Shown here in pieces: positions 9,359 to 21,557 of a DNA stretch of 64,000 nucleotides. The position numbers and the translations under genes were made by a program. Below the pieces are notes generated by a model. It did not search any database. It was not told the origin of the DNA and saw only the letters and a program-made list of their open reading frames with translations. Location of the stretch: NCBI GenBank assembly GCA_029204225.1, contig CM055111.1:9743000-9806999 (forward strand). Reading direction: 5' to 3'. Origin of the DNA: Diphasiastrum complanatum (taxonomy: Eukaryota > Streptophyta > Lycopodiopsida > Lycopodiales > Lycopodiaceae). Every line of letters starts with the position of its first letter. Position 1 is the first letter of the stretch.

Positions 9359-12060
9359 GGTAAACCAACTACCCTATCATGTCTCTCTAGGACCTATGGG
9401 CTTTGATAACTCAGGTGGCCATGGTTAGATCAATTGTCCCCATAAAATCACGAAATATCTCTATACTTGAGGCCTCACAAATCATTTGAAAATTCCATAG
9501 ATCGTCAAATAGCAATTAGAATACTAAAGTTACAATGTATCCAAACATTCACAATAGAAGATGCTTACTATGAAAATAATTTCCATCTTACTAATTCAAT
9601 TCTTCCACAGGACAACTAGCTCATTACTTCATCAAGGAAGTTGTCAAATGCATTTCCTACTTTCTACCAAGAACTGATGTTGTTGTATACATCATTGGCT
9701 TGTTCCATGCTCATCAAGAGGATAAAGTTTGATGTACTTTTAGTATTTTTTTCTAGCAATATCCATCAAGCGAAAAAGGACACGAACTTTTCCTTCCAAA
9801 CATGAGTGTGCTCAAGTCAATAGTCGGTTCTCACAACTATCCAATTGGCATGGGCCTCATCAGCCATGACACCTGATTTTCCAAAGTGTTTTACCATGAC
9901 ACGATTGCAAAATCTCCTAAACAAAACTTGGGCTACCACATCTCGTGTCTTCATTTCACATGTTGCAAATTGTCTGCATTGCCTCCAACTTGAACTACTA
10001 AAAAATGCTTTCCTATCAAAGAAGCCACTTTCATATAATGATAAAATTCTTTGTCTCTCATCTGGTGCCATATATGTCACGATTTTGTGACTTGACACTA
10101 GTGCGGTTAGTAAGATAGGGTGTGGGGTTCATTGTTGATTAGCATAGGGGTTTAGAATGTAAGGGTATAGAGTCATGAATTTAGGGTTTATGGTTTAGTG
10201 TGTTTGGTTTCAAAGAAGCTTCCCAAAAAATCTACCACTTTGACCCCAATAGCACAATGATCGATCTTGCAAAAAGTCTCTGCATGAATTGGACCACATT
10301 ACCCTAATTTCAATCGTTGTATCTCCTCCAAAAGGTGCCCCCTAGAAAATTGTTGATAATCATTGTTGCCTAATCAGGTTCTAGGGCCCTGAGACAAAAT
10401 ATACGTTCAATTATTTTTTAATTAGTGTTCCATACCTACAAAATGGAATACGTTGCGTACATAAAATTTGTGGAACGATATGTTCCATACCTTTTGAAAC
10501 AGAATGTATCTCTATGACTAAAAACCTAACATTTGAATAGAGATCCATTGTACAAAATCCATAATATATTTCATGAATCATCCAGATAGATCATACAAGC
10601 TCACAGCTGAACAATATAATATGTTGATTTACTACAATCTACTTCAAAATCTAAACACTAGTTAAAGCTCATTGTAGTGTCAAGTTAGAAAATTCTAATC
10701 ACTTGTCAGTATATTTCAACGACTTTCATAACCTAATACCTATATTTAACCCCATCCACTTTGCCATCCAGTTGCATCTGGGAACTAGAAGTTTTCCCCA
10801 AAAAACAAAATGGTATATCAAAATTCTGATTCAAAAATAGAATCAATTTGAATAACTTTGGAGAGTTGGAATACCAATTTTGTGTTGCAGGGAGGCATCC
10901 ACTATGGCACGTAATTGAGGCCTACGTACAAATAAAATGTACTTATTACTTCAGATTTTGCAACGGAACCAACTAATTTGCAAAACTAAAAAAAGAAAAT
11001 CAACCGAAATTATTATTAGGTAAGATTGTATGTATTTTTAGCTTTGCTGCGATAGCAATAAGCTATTGTGACAATTTGCTAAGAGCTGAGATGTCATTCT
11101 TAGGTGAGTTTGAGCATTAAAATGAGTTTTTTTTTTTCTTCTGAAACACAATCTTTGTTTAGTTTTTCATTTTTTAACTATTGAATGTGCTACGTAAGGC
11201 AAAGCTTCTCGTGATCCACCTTGTTTCCTAACCTACTAGTCGAGGTTCATATGTATTTTCAGGTACATCTCATATTCTGTGGCAGATGAGTATGACAAAA
11301 TGTTATCATATGTCAAATTCTCATTCTAATGCATCGAGCATAAGGGCAAGCAAGGTTGGGACAGTGCTCCACTCTAAAACCTGCAACTTCAATGAAGCTG
11401 CAATTGTTTGTCTCAACAACAAAGATCGAAAGTGAAAATCAAATTCAAAAATCTTACCAAGGCACCACAATTGATACAGTCTATTTTAGCCAGGCCTCGG
11501 ATTATTGTCTTGTGCTTCGCATCCTCCTTTATTCTGCTCCCCATTGCCTCTCCTTTCCTAATGTCAAAGATCAACAAACAGTGTGAAACCATCCAGTCTA
11601 AAAAATGTCCGCATTTCACCTATAAAAGTCATATTGCCGTTATTAATCCCTAGATATTTGGCAAAATGCCATACAAAGTATAGCGCCTTCTCTTCCTGGA
11701 AAACCTACCCTTATCATAACAAACGAAAAACCTGCTGTCGTAATACTGAAACTTTACCATGTCCAGAATTCAAGCGGAATGGAGATAAAGACATTATAGA
11801 AATGTAGACCATGATAGTTCATCACCTGCACGGTTCTTTACAACACAACAGCCTCAAAAAAATATCATGTGAAGCATTATATTTCATTGTGGCGCCATGT
11901 ATGCAGCAGCGTTCCGCACGATCATTGCAAGTAAGCACCATATGATGGCTAGTTCCAAGATCCAAATCCTTCTGCTGCTGACGCCGTAGACCTTGATATG
12001 CGAAAATCCGTGCACAATATCAGATGGAAGTCAGCAGAAACCCTTAGGCCTGTGTGACAA
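9359..12060. other. Unassigned low-copy-looking DNA, no supported gene
   Basis: No retroelement domains, rRNA or tRNA are recognisable. Short ORFs occur on both strands (for example 9817-10098 minus and 11413-11619 minus), but they overlap antisense ORFs of similar length and show no known motif. A TTTAGGGTTTATGGTTTAG stretch near 10180 resembles decayed telomere-type sequence. A diverged host gene cannot be excluded. Confidence 0.4.
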
Positions 12061-12862
12061 ATTCAACGCTTAAGACGGTGTTTTCGGAGCCAAAACTGAG
12101 CATCGAAATGCTCTAGCGACTCCAGAAACAGAAAATCGGCCAGTAAAGTGTGGATTATTCAGGCAAATGGGAGAGACGGAGAGCAGAGACAAGACGGAGG
12201 CAGAAGAAAAAGGAAAGCTGACTGAAGAGAGAAAGAAAGAAAGAAGAAAGAGGGAGGGAGAACAGGGAGAGACCACATATGGCCGGCAGGTCCTTGGGAA
12301 AGCCTTTTGCGGGGTTCCAGGGTCTTCGGTTGAGGGAAGGGCCCTCGCCCAGGGCAAAGCCCCAACCTACACAGAGAAGGCCAGACCCTAAGCTACACAG
12401 AGAAGGCGGGACTGAGGCCTTCTACAACCTAATGCCAAGTGAGAAGGTAGAGAGAGAATCTGCATTTTTGGAGAAATGATGTGCATTTTGGAAAAAGAAT
12501 GCACATTTTAGAAAATGAATGTGCATTCTGGAGGGCGGAAGGAACTCCCTCAAGGGCGTTCTGCTCTTGGAGGGCCCACTTCGCCTGAGCCTTCCCCTGC
12601 GTAAGCCAATGTGAAGGTGGGCAGTTTTTTGTTTTTTTGGGTTTTATGTACGGCGGCTATACATGCAAACACTAGTAGCTGATTTTTTCAGTTTTTTCGT
12701 GCAGCCACACGTGTGAACGAGGACCGTTTTTTTTTTGGGGCCGCTCGTCATTGGTTGTCCACATGCACATTCCACCGAAAAGCTCGTGCTATGTGTCAAA
12801 CATTTGATTGGTTGATTATGAGAAGAATGATCATTTGAAATTCCGGTTGTAAAATCCACATG
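12061..12862. other. GC-richer intergenic block, no supported gene
   Basis: Base composition rises compared with its neighbours. A purine-rich patch (about 12165-12275) and a partly duplicated motif (ACACAGAGAAGGC, near 12370 and 12397) are visible. The overlapping ORFs here on both strands follow the purine bias and show no domain. Confidence 0.4.
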
Positions 12863-13103
12863 AACATTGTGTGAGGTGAGGTGTCTCCAAAATATAAAGG
12901 AAACCTGAGCACTTGGCATTATGTGGGGGGAGGTCCTGCTCCGAGGCCCTTCCGCCCCGGAAGAGTGTGCGTCCGAGGGCGGAACATTGTGTGAGGTGAG
13001 GTGTCTCCAAAATATAAAGGAAACCTGAGCACTTGGCATTATGTGGGGGGAAGGTCCTGCTCCGAGGCCCTTCCGCCCTGGAAGAGTGTGCGTCCGAGGG
13101 CGG
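12863..13103. repeat. Tandem duplication, two copies of about 120 bp
   Basis: The unit beginning AACATTGTGTGAGGTGAGG and ending CGTCCGAGGGCGG occurs at 12863-12982 and again at 12983-13103. By eye they differ by one inserted A and one C/T change. A shorter relative of the middle of the unit (AAACCTGAGCACATGGCATTA) recurs near 13499. Confidence 0.93.
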
Positions 13104-13204
13104 AGGCCCGAGGGCGCACGGTTTTCCGCGGGCAGAAGGGCTGAGGAGCCGGCCCTTCCCTTCCGTGAATTCCGTTTTTACATTTTTTTTCTTTTTTGTT
13201 TTGA

Positions 13205-13305
13205 CGTAAATTTTTTTTTACACGCACCTTCCGGGCGGAAGGTGCATGTAAAAAACGTAAATTTTTTTACGTAAACCTTCCGATGTTCGGAAGGTGCCTG
13301 TAAAA
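13205..13305. repeat. Inverted-repeat cluster with hairpin
   Basis: GCACCTTCCG and CGGAAGGTGC form a 10-bp-arm hairpin with a 2-base loop at 13224-13245. A second diverged arm pair (CCTTCCGATGTTCGGAAGG) follows at about 13276-13294, with ACGTAAA/TTTACGT repeats around them. This could be the end of a small DNA transposon, but no second terminus was identified. Confidence 0.7.
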
Positions 13306-14261
13306 AACAAAATTGTCAAAAAAAAATTTGTCCCACAGATTACGTTCTGTGAGGCATCACCATTTCCTTTGTAAAAATCTAAAAACTGATTTCACGAAAA
13401 GAAAATGCACATTATGGAGAGAAAATGCCAAATTTCAAAGGAGAGAAAAAAGATGGATGCATATTTTGCTTCTGGAGTCACCTCAAGAATACAAATAAAA
13501 CCTGAGCACATGGCATTACCATGGGTGGAGCTAGAGATTGGTCTATCGTCGATTTCTGTCTACATAAATTTTTTTTTTAAAAAAACACACATCAGATGGA
13601 GCATATCTCACATGATTCATAAAGCAAAAAATGGATTAAGATTTTGGCGAAGAATCCCACCTACCATGATGCTCAATCAAAACTTTTGGGGAGAAACAAC
13701 GTTATTGATTCTTTAATCAAGGTAGTTAATAAAAATAAATTTTCATGGCGTAAAAAAGGCATGGGCATTTCATCTTTGAGAACTTTAAAAATGTACACGC
13801 ATATGTCTTATGCAACGTGTCCATCAAGTAGGTGGTTGAAGGATGTGTTGAACACTTTTGCAAGAGTTGTACGTGCACCATTGCAACTAGCCTAAAAGAT
13901 TGGCTTGGGAAGGGTTCTGTCTAGAGCTCCTCCTATAGACGGGGGTTTGCATGTGGCCACATAGGTCATGGAGATAAGATCCATGATTGCGTTTGCTCTA
14001 GTGGCTTGGACTTTTGAAATCTTGGACCTGGCATGTTTGCTAAGGATACATGAAGTCTATTGATATGTAGACTTTTTAGCATCAAGTTCATTAACAAGCT
14101 TGTGGTGGTGATACATGTATTGATTGATCTCATATTTAGATGTCTGAGTTGTTGGTAGCGTAAAATATTCTTTTCAATTGACACGATTCTTTCTTCTAAT
14201 GAAAATTCTCAAAGGACCAATGTCCTGAAACAAAGCAAGAAAAGAAGAGAATTAGAGAGTA
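13306..14261. other. Unassigned region, no supported gene
   Basis: Apart from the short repeat of the tandem unit near 13499, I see no domain or element boundary. Short ORFs on both strands do not match anything recognisable. Confidence 0.4.
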
Positions 14262-14841
14262 TATTTATCAGTCGATACTTGGCAAATCCTGGCATGATCC
14301 ATTGGAAGGCTCTAATTCGAGTCATAAGATAAATTTGAACTACAATGGACCAATGCATCTGCTATGGAGAAATCGATAACGACAATCTCCACCAACTTAG
14401 TGGATATACATATGCAAGTTGGGAGGAGATATAGATACCACATCTAGATTTACATTCTTCTACAAGGGTAGTCATATCTCTTGGAACAGTCATAAGCAAA
14501 TCTCTATCGCTCTTTGTTTGACAAAATCAAAGTATATCGTTGCTTTGCAAGCTAGACTCAGAAATATACTGTAAACATAATCAGTACACTCTGACAAATA
14601 TATTATGTGATAATCAAAGTGCCATCACCTTATCGACCAACCCTAGATTTCATTCTATGAGTAAGCAAATCAAAATTAGATATCACTATCTTAGAGATAA
14701 GATTCTCGATAGAGAGGTAAGCTTAACGAACTGTAAAACACAAAACATGGCGACATATATGTTCACTAACATTGATGCACACAACAGATTTTGTGCATCG
14801 CTTAGTCTAAAGATCAAGATATTCATGGATCGATCTAGATT
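14262..14841 (+). pseudogene. Copia RNase H fragment (element A)
   Basis: The plus strand carries a degenerate copia C-terminus: SRYLANPGMIHWKALIRVIR near 14265-14330, LCDNQSAITLSTNPRFHS at about 14600-14655, then KQIKIRYHYLRDKILDREVSL, with frameshifts and stops between them. RT and everything upstream are absent. It ends at a polypurine tract before the LTR at 14852, so it is the 3' end of an old copia related to the element that follows. Confidence 0.82.
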
Positions 14842-14851
14842 AAAGGGGAGG
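14842..14851 (+). other. Polypurine tract of copia element A
   Basis: AAAGGGGAGG directly precedes the LTR start TGTTGGATTTATT at 14852, a standard copia arrangement. Confidence 0.75.
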
Positions 14852-15612
14852 TGTTGGATTTATTCCTCTACTCTCCTAAATCTCATGTTGATCTCGATTC
14901 ATTCACAAGAGAGTTGAGTCAAACTATCGAGGGACTTGAAAGAGTCAAACTAGACTAATTCAACATTGACTTGAATTGACTCAAATCAATGAATCATCGA
15001 GTTCAACTGCTGGCATGACACCACTCAAAATGAAGCTAGTCACTTATACTAACCATTTTTGTTACTATGCAACTGCCTTGACAATGACAGCAGCCATGTC
15101 ACTACTTGTCCAGACAATGACAGCCACAACTGCCACCTACTTGGATAGTGACTTCTGATGTTTTCGGATCGAGATCCACATTAGACGGTTCGACGTTTCT
15201 ATGCCTCTTGTATATATGTATTTGCACAAATGTAAATAATGATAAAGAATATAGGTGGTGATGATGAATATAGATGATGCTGATAAATAAAGTATTCATA
15301 GACAGACATTGTAGATGCTTTCATGCATTGAATTTTGTTTTCTGACTATCTATTGGCTTGTATTTTTATATTCTTTTTGAATCGAATTATCATCTCAACG
15401 TTCAGATTAGTGTTAGTATGCATGCAATGCTTTCTTGATTGTTCTTTCTTATTTCTCTTACTATTCTATCTTATTTCTGCATTATCCAGTCGCAAAAATA
15501 TATGTTTGCCTATGTAATCGATACCATCGATTCTAACAACTTCGAAATTAGAATCAAGTAGGATCAGTCGAGACTTTTGACTCATCACTTTGATTTGATT
15601 CGATATGTGTAG
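14852..15612 (+). repeat. 3' LTR of copia element A, truncated
   Basis: Starts TGTTGGATTTATTCCTC and is recognisably related to the LTRs at 15613 and 21558 (shared start and ACAGACATTGTAGATGC block). It stops without its CA end where the next LTR begins, suggesting that element B inserted into it. Confidence 0.7.
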
Positions 15613-16901
15613 TGTTGGATTTATCTCCTCCACTCTCCTAAATCCTATGTTAATCTGCCTCCATTCATGCTGCTGCATTTTTACTCATGTTGTCGCACAG
15701 TCCGCATATTTGAACTGACCGTCGCTACAATCTGCATTTTGACTTGGGAATTCCCACAGGCGAAAAACACAACACTATCGCTTTTTCACCTTCGGGCCAC
15801 CCTGAGCAACCAAGTGTTTGCGACACTTTTAGAAAAAATGATAGTCTGCATAGATACAAGCAAATTTGAATAGGCAAAAATGCGAAAAAGGCGAAAAAGA
15901 CAACACTGTGTTTTTACACGTAATTCATGACAGGCGAAAAAGGCGACATTGTCCTACAAATGCCGAAGGTATCCTACAAATGCCAAAGGTGCCCTTATAG
16001 GAAAGCGAAGGTCCCATGTGAATCAATTTCTAAGGCATTTGTTAGAGTGTCGCGTTTTTTGCATTTTCATCAGCGTTAATTTTAGCGAAGCTCGACGTCG
16101 CGGCCTCCTCATGCTCATTCCATGCACTGTGCAATCAGCCTTGACAACAACAACAGCCACCCACGATCTCCTATAGACAACACAACCACTTTTGTACCTT
16201 CTTCATCTGCACACCTGTAAAAATTATGTATATATTGAATATCATCTGCGTATTCAAATAATAGAATAGAGTAGAGAACAGAAGATAGAACGAAACATCA
16301 CTGGTAATCAGAGACAGACATTGTAGATGCCTTTGCGCATTGATTATGTCTTCCAAATGTATTGTCAGTAATAGGTTCATCATCTTTACAGATTGCGTGA
16401 TTAGCTTTGTGAAGCACGTGGTTACGTCTGTTATTGTTTTGTGCTCACCTGCATTATTGACCTGTATATTTCGTTATACTTAATTTGATTACAGCTCTTT
16501 TTGTTCTGCATTTAGATTTGTGTCAATACTGCAATGCTTTTCTGCATTATGTCTGGCTTTCTAATTGCTTAGTCTGGTTGTCTGCTTTTCGTGACTAATT
16601 CATGACTAATTATTAGTCTAGCTCTTCGCGACTAATATTTTGTCTAGCTGTTTGCGACAAATTATTGGTCTAATATTTTGATGCTTAATGTTTGACTACG
16701 TAATTAGATCGAACATGATTTCTATCACTAATGTTTTGTTTGAGATTGATAGGCATAGTCATGCTTGAGAAAAGAGGGAGATAGTTTATTCCGCTACGCA
16801 CGAACATTTTCTATTCGAGTTTGTTTCTTTTCGAGTTTGTTTTCTTTTCGTGTTCATTTCCTTTCGAGTTATCTTTTAGTTCAGCACACCTCTTTCCAAC
16901 A
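15613..16901 (+). repeat. 5' LTR of copia element B (1289 bp)
   Basis: TGTTGGATTTATC to CTTTCCAACA. It is followed directly by TGGTATCAGAGC. It matches 21558-22652 along its first 1.1 kb with scattered differences, so the insertion is old. Confidence 0.9.
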
Positions 16902-16913
16902 TGGTATCAGAGC
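16902..16913 (+). other. Primer-binding site (initiator Met tRNA) of element B
   Basis: TGGTATCAGAGC immediately follows the LTR's CA end and is complementary to the 3' end of plant initiator-Met tRNA, as in most plant copia elements. Confidence 0.9.
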
Positions 16914-17058
16914 TATTTCTGTAGCCTGATAAGCTTCCACAAAAACAAGACTCTACTAACCGATAGAGTAATTATCTTCTTGTTTCCTGTAATTTAGCAC
17001 CAGATTTTCATACTTAAGTCACTGATAGTTATTCTTAACACTTAGACTACTCTTCCAC

Positions 17059-17969
17059 ATGGATTCCCAAGGGAAAGCCAGTCCTTTCATGGACAAGCTT
17101 GATGGAGCCAATTACCATATGTGGAAATTTAAGATGAGAACAACGCTAATGGCTAAGTAATTGTATGATGTTGTTACAGGTGCAGAGGGGAAACCCAAAG
17201 CTGACGGCACAACAATTTTCAGATGGAAGCTGAAGGACGGCAAAGCATTTGCGCTGATCATCCTTAACATTTTGGATACTCAGATCGGCCATGTGTCCGA
17301 AGCTCAAACATCCAAAGAAGTCTGGGACATCTTGAGCATGTTATATGAAGTGCGAAATATAACTTCCAAACTACATCTTAGGAAAAAATTTTACTCCCTC
17401 AAGATGACAAATGGTGATTCCGTACAAAATCACATCAACCAATTCAAGAACCTGCTGAAGCAAATGGCCGCTGTCAAATTTGTCATAGACGATCAAGACG
17501 CAGTAATGCAACTGCTTACAAGCTTGCCAAGCTCATACAACAGCTGGGTGATGATCATCACGACACATCCAGAGCTGACTCTCTCAAGAGTCATTGCAAT
17601 GTTGTTGTAGGAAGACAGACGGAGGAACAAAACCTCCAGTTCCTCAACTGATTCTCACGCTTTGTACACCAACAAGAGCACGACTAAGTAGAAGAAGAAA
17701 AAAGATCCGAAGCAATCAAAGCAAGGCCAGAAACCAGCACAAATCCGCAGACTAAGAAGAAGTTGTTCTGCAGATACTACAAGAGAAACAACCATGAGAT
17801 TCAAGACTATCGGATACTACTAGCAAAGAATAACAACAAGGGACAGTCGAATCAAGTGGCCAATGCAACTACAGAAGTTCCATAGCCCATTCAAGGAGCG
17901 GATCATGATGCTTTCATGACCAGCCATCAAGGAACATCCAACGACAGTTCTTGGTTCCTGGATTCCATT
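17059..17969 (+). pseudogene. Copia gag and start of protease (element B)
   Basis: From the ATG at 17059 the frame reads a UBN2-type gag (DKLDGANYHMWKFKMR, then a TAA at 17158, then FRWKLKDGKAFALIILNIL, SKEVWDILSMLYE, LHLRKKFYSLKM, VQNHINQFKNLLKQM), open from 17161 to 17610. Further stops follow. The last recognisable copia sequence is SNDSSWFLDS at 17940-17969, the start of the protease active-site region, and then the coding sequence ends abruptly. The gag closely parallels that of the minus-strand element at 30235-30633, so both belong to one copia lineage. Confidence 0.87.
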
Positions 17970-19029
17970 CTTCCCTTGTTTGTGGAGGACTTTGTGTCTG
18001 ATGTTGACTTGGTGCTTGATCGTGATTCTTTCTCTCGTGCCTTCCATCGTAGTCCTCATCTTGCTGTTGGTAGTACCTCCGGTTTGGTCTATGAACACCT
18101 TCGTGATTGCTTGGAGGAATTGACTGATGAACCACTCTTGGGACTTGTTGCTAGGTAGCTGCAACATCTTTGTCTGACTCGTTGTCAAATAGTGGATCGA
18201 CGATGAACACGCTTGAGCCTGAAGCTCGGATAGTCATGTCAATGGCAGGTGATAAAGGTTCTCTTGGAACAATATCTTTGCCTTTGATGTCGATGAACTG
18301 ATCCTCGATAAAGACTGAATCCCGGTTGTACAAGATTTGTTGGGTATCAGGATCATACAGCTTGTATGTGTTATCAGATGAAGTATATCCAATCCGGATG
18401 GTCTTGAGACATTGGAAGTCGAATTTCTTCCTTGTGTCTTTTGGGATCTTCGAGTAGGCGACGCATCCGAACACTCGTAGTTCTTCACAGAAGGCTTAGT
18501 GCATGTCCACACCTCATGGGGTGTTTTGCCTGATAGGGCTTTGGTTGAACATTTGTTCTGGACATAAGCTGCAGTGGAGACAGCTTCAGTTCAGAAGCTC
18601 TTGGACAGTGATGCATGCGCCAGCATACATTTAGCTTATTCAACCAGAGTGCGGTTTTTCCTCTTGGCTAAGCCATTTGACTGAGGACTATAAGGAGTGA
18701 TGAATTGCTGCTCAATGCCTTGGCTCTGGCAGTACTCCTTAAATTCAGTAGAGATGTACTCTCCATCGTTGTCAGACCTCAAGGCCTTGATCGTCCTTCC
18801 AGTCTCCTTTTTTGCACGCTCCTTGAAGATTCTGAAGCAATTGAAAGCTTCTGATTTCTTCTGGATAAAATACACCATAGCTATGTCCTTTTGAAAAATT
18901 CATCAATAAAAGTTATAAAATACTTTGCATCCTTCAGAGAAGGATTCTTCATTGGGCCACAAATGTCTGAATGCACAACATCTAACAATTCTCTGCATGA
19001 GGCTATTTTTGGCAATTCTAGATCAAAAA
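17970..19029 (-). pseudogene. Inverted copia integrase segment inside element B
   Basis: The minus strand carries, from 19029 downwards, the start of the copia integrase core (LDVVHSDICGPMKNPSLKDAKY), the second-Asp region (IKALRSDNDGEYIS) and the Glu region, where the usual AERKNRTLVE reads AKRKNRTLVE, a charge reversal of the expected catalytic Glu. Next comes the integrase C-terminal region (MFGCVAYSKIPKDTRKKFD) and a linker down to about 17970. It faces the opposite way to the gag and LTRs around it. Several stops and frameshifts are present. It may be the element's own integrase, inverted, or a piece of a related copia. Confidence 0.85.
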
Positions 19030-20939
19030 GCAGTTTTCCTAGTGGCTAGGCTAATTAAGAGATTTTTTTCGTTTTTTTCGAAAAAATCAGTGCATGTCAA
19101 ATTTGATATGTGACAGTGCTTGTGAACATGATAAATTGATCATTTTAATCGATTTTCACAATTGGTCCATTTTGAACTGATTTTGTGAATCCCAGTGCTA
19201 ATTTCCCAGTTTCTTGACAATTTACGTAAAAATTGATTTTGATTGAAATCACTACATGTCATATAGGATGAATATTGGATGTTTCAGAATCCTTCCAATA
19301 TGAGATGGTAATTGTGAAACTGTCAAGTCGATGTTTGGTCGATTTTCACAGTTTACGTCCATATTGAATGGAATTTGAAAATCCCAGTTTACGTAAAATT
19401 TGAAGAAAGCATGGACGTTTTCGATTTGTTCCAATTCTTTGGTTATTGATCAAACAAAAATGACTTATAAAGTGAATGATCTTACTGAGTTGAAATCAGT
19501 CGATTGTTAAGATCACTGTAACCTTCACTTTTAGTTGAAAATTTTGTGAATCTATCAATTAAGGAGCATTTTTTGTTTTGGGGATCAATAAGGACCAAGA
19601 ATAATGTAAATCTAGTAGAACAGTTTTATGCTGGTCTATAAGGGGATTTGCTAGGGATTAAGTACGGCACTTAATTAACAAAACAAAACTGTCAGGGGGA
19701 TAGTGCTAAAGTTAGCGATACCAAATTGAACTTTTTCCTAGTACAAATTTGGGGTTTTGTTAACCTGAACCATTTTTGGAAGGGGAGGAATGTAGATGAT
19801 TGATGGTCTTAGTGATCCAATTATTTAATTTACATTCAATTCCTGAAGTATAACTAATTGCAAGTGAGAATAAAATTGGGAATTATTTAAGAAGACTGCC
19901 TCCGGGAATTGGGATTATTGAGGTTATTGAGGTTATTGGAAATAGACAAACTCTCTAAGTGATTATTTTGAATAATCTGGTTAAGAATCGAGATGGAAGA
20001 TTATTCTTGGAATCCAGTAATTTTCTTTGTGGAAAAGATTTCAGAATGTTTCTTAGATTTCCTGAGTGGTATGTTGTACATATACTCCAGTATCTCTAAT
20101 TGATTAAGTATGGGTTTAGAATTCGATAGATTATGATTGACGAATCATAAGATTTCAAATGTTTATGATTGACGGATCATAAATTGATACTTAAAGGTCA
20201 TTAGATGATTATATAAGAAATCTGATGATTCTTAAGATGATGAGTGATTCTTGATCAATTGGTGGAGTTAAAATTTAGATTTGTTATTTGAACTCTAAAT
20301 TTGTGTACAAACTTGAGATTGTTTGGATCTCATAGGCATTTTTATTAAGTAATTGTTTACCTATGAGAATTTGCTTACCTTTACAGATTGTAGTCAAGGA
20401 ATGTTTGTGTACTGTTTTTCAACCTAAAATCTCCGATTAATTAGGAGCAGTTAAGTCTATCAAGATTGAATGGTGGCTATTTTCTGGTGTATGATGCTAG
20501 GGATAGAGCACTTATCTTAGGAGAGTATTTTGGGGTACTTAGGACTGAGTTGAAGTCATTTTTATCTTGATGGATCTCCTAAGAGATTTTGGTGGGATGA
20601 GTTTTGTACCAAGAAGCATTTATGACAAGTCTACAAGTAATTTGTGGATAGTCTTGGACTATAATTGTTTTGGATCTTTAACTTGAAGTCAGACTAAAGA
20701 TTGATTTTCAGGATAATTGTGAAAGTTAAATGATTGACTTGTTAGCTTTTGAACTTAATCTTCAGGTATGGTCGACTGCTCATCCGGGGTGTATAATGTA
20801 AATTTAGTTTGTATGATGATGACAGTCTGATGTATTGAAGATTTTTTTCCATATGGGAGATTTATTGCTCAACGTACCTTTGGACCCTGAATGAGTACTC
20901 AAGATCAGAGATAAACAATTGAGAAATTGTTCTATCTCT
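19030..20939. other. Unassigned AT-rich DNA inside element B
   Basis: No ORF of note and no pol domain on either strand. Repeated short motifs such as TTTACGTAAAATTGA-like blocks (19215-19400) and GATTGACGAATCATAA / GATTGACGGATCATAA (about 20137-20185) are visible. It could be the leader or decayed body of the gypsy element ending at 21063, but I cannot show this. Confidence 0.4.
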
Positions 20940-21549
20940 ATGCTTGCTTAGGTTGGTTGGTCAAATTGAGGATAATGATTCATGGGAAGAGTTAAAAACA
21001 TACAAATTTGATTTTTCTTAGTTACTCGTTCTGAGGACAGAACTAGTTTAAGGGAGGAAGAATGTTACGTTCATGTCCTGTATAAAGGAATCGGAATAAT
21101 TCCTAATGTGGATAGCCGGTCACTCCAGATGTATATGGTTATTGGTTATGCCTCGTCATTCCGGGCTTGGCCTATAAAGTAATTAATAATCATATGAGGG
21201 CCCAAACCTATAACTGGACATAAGAGCACATGCATAGTGAATGACTACTTTAATGCAAGAATAGGAGGTCAATAGCTCAATATAGGTTGCATGGGGATCC
21301 TAGGGAGAATATTTTCTCTCTCATGAAGAGAATATGTCCATTGGAAACTCGCCCATCCTCCTATTGGAAATTCAGTTTCTTGAGCCTGTCTCTCCTCCTC
21401 TCTCTTAGGTTCTTCACTATGGCTTGGGGGCTAGGTCCAAGAGGAAACTCCAAGAGGGATCTAGGTCTAGATGAGTGGTTTTGCTCCAAAGGTGTCCTTT
21501 TGGTTGTTTTGCAATATGATCTAGTCAGATCTTCATATGGTGATCCTTA
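20940..21549 (+). mobile_element. Gypsy 3' end: chromodomain-like tail, polypurine tract, LTR part
   Basis: Around 20945-21010 the plus strand reads a weak chromodomain-like tail (GQIEDNDSWEELKTYKFD). Then AGTTTAAGGGAGGAAGAA (about 21046-21063) precedes TGTTACG at 21064, a classic chromovirus polypurine tract and LTR start. About 490 bases of LTR-like sequence follow until the copia polypurine tract at 21549. No partner LTR was found. Confidence 0.55.
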
Positions 21550-21557
21550 AAGGGGGG
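21549..21557 (+). other. Polypurine tract of copia element B
   Basis: A purine run (AAAGGGGGG) directly before the 3' LTR start TGTTGGATTTATC at 21558. Confidence 0.75.

Noticed and set aside
9817-10098. 93-codon minus-strand ORF with an almost equally long antisense ORF
   Set aside because: No recognisable motif and both strands are equally open. I could not support a gene, though a diverged exon is possible.
10170-10200. TTTAGGGTTTATGGTTTAG as a telomere scar
   Set aside because: Only one exact unit; the rest is degenerate and could be chance.
12070-12479. Several ORFs of 66-95 codons on both strands
   Set aside because: They follow a purine-rich strand bias, contradict one another and have no motif.
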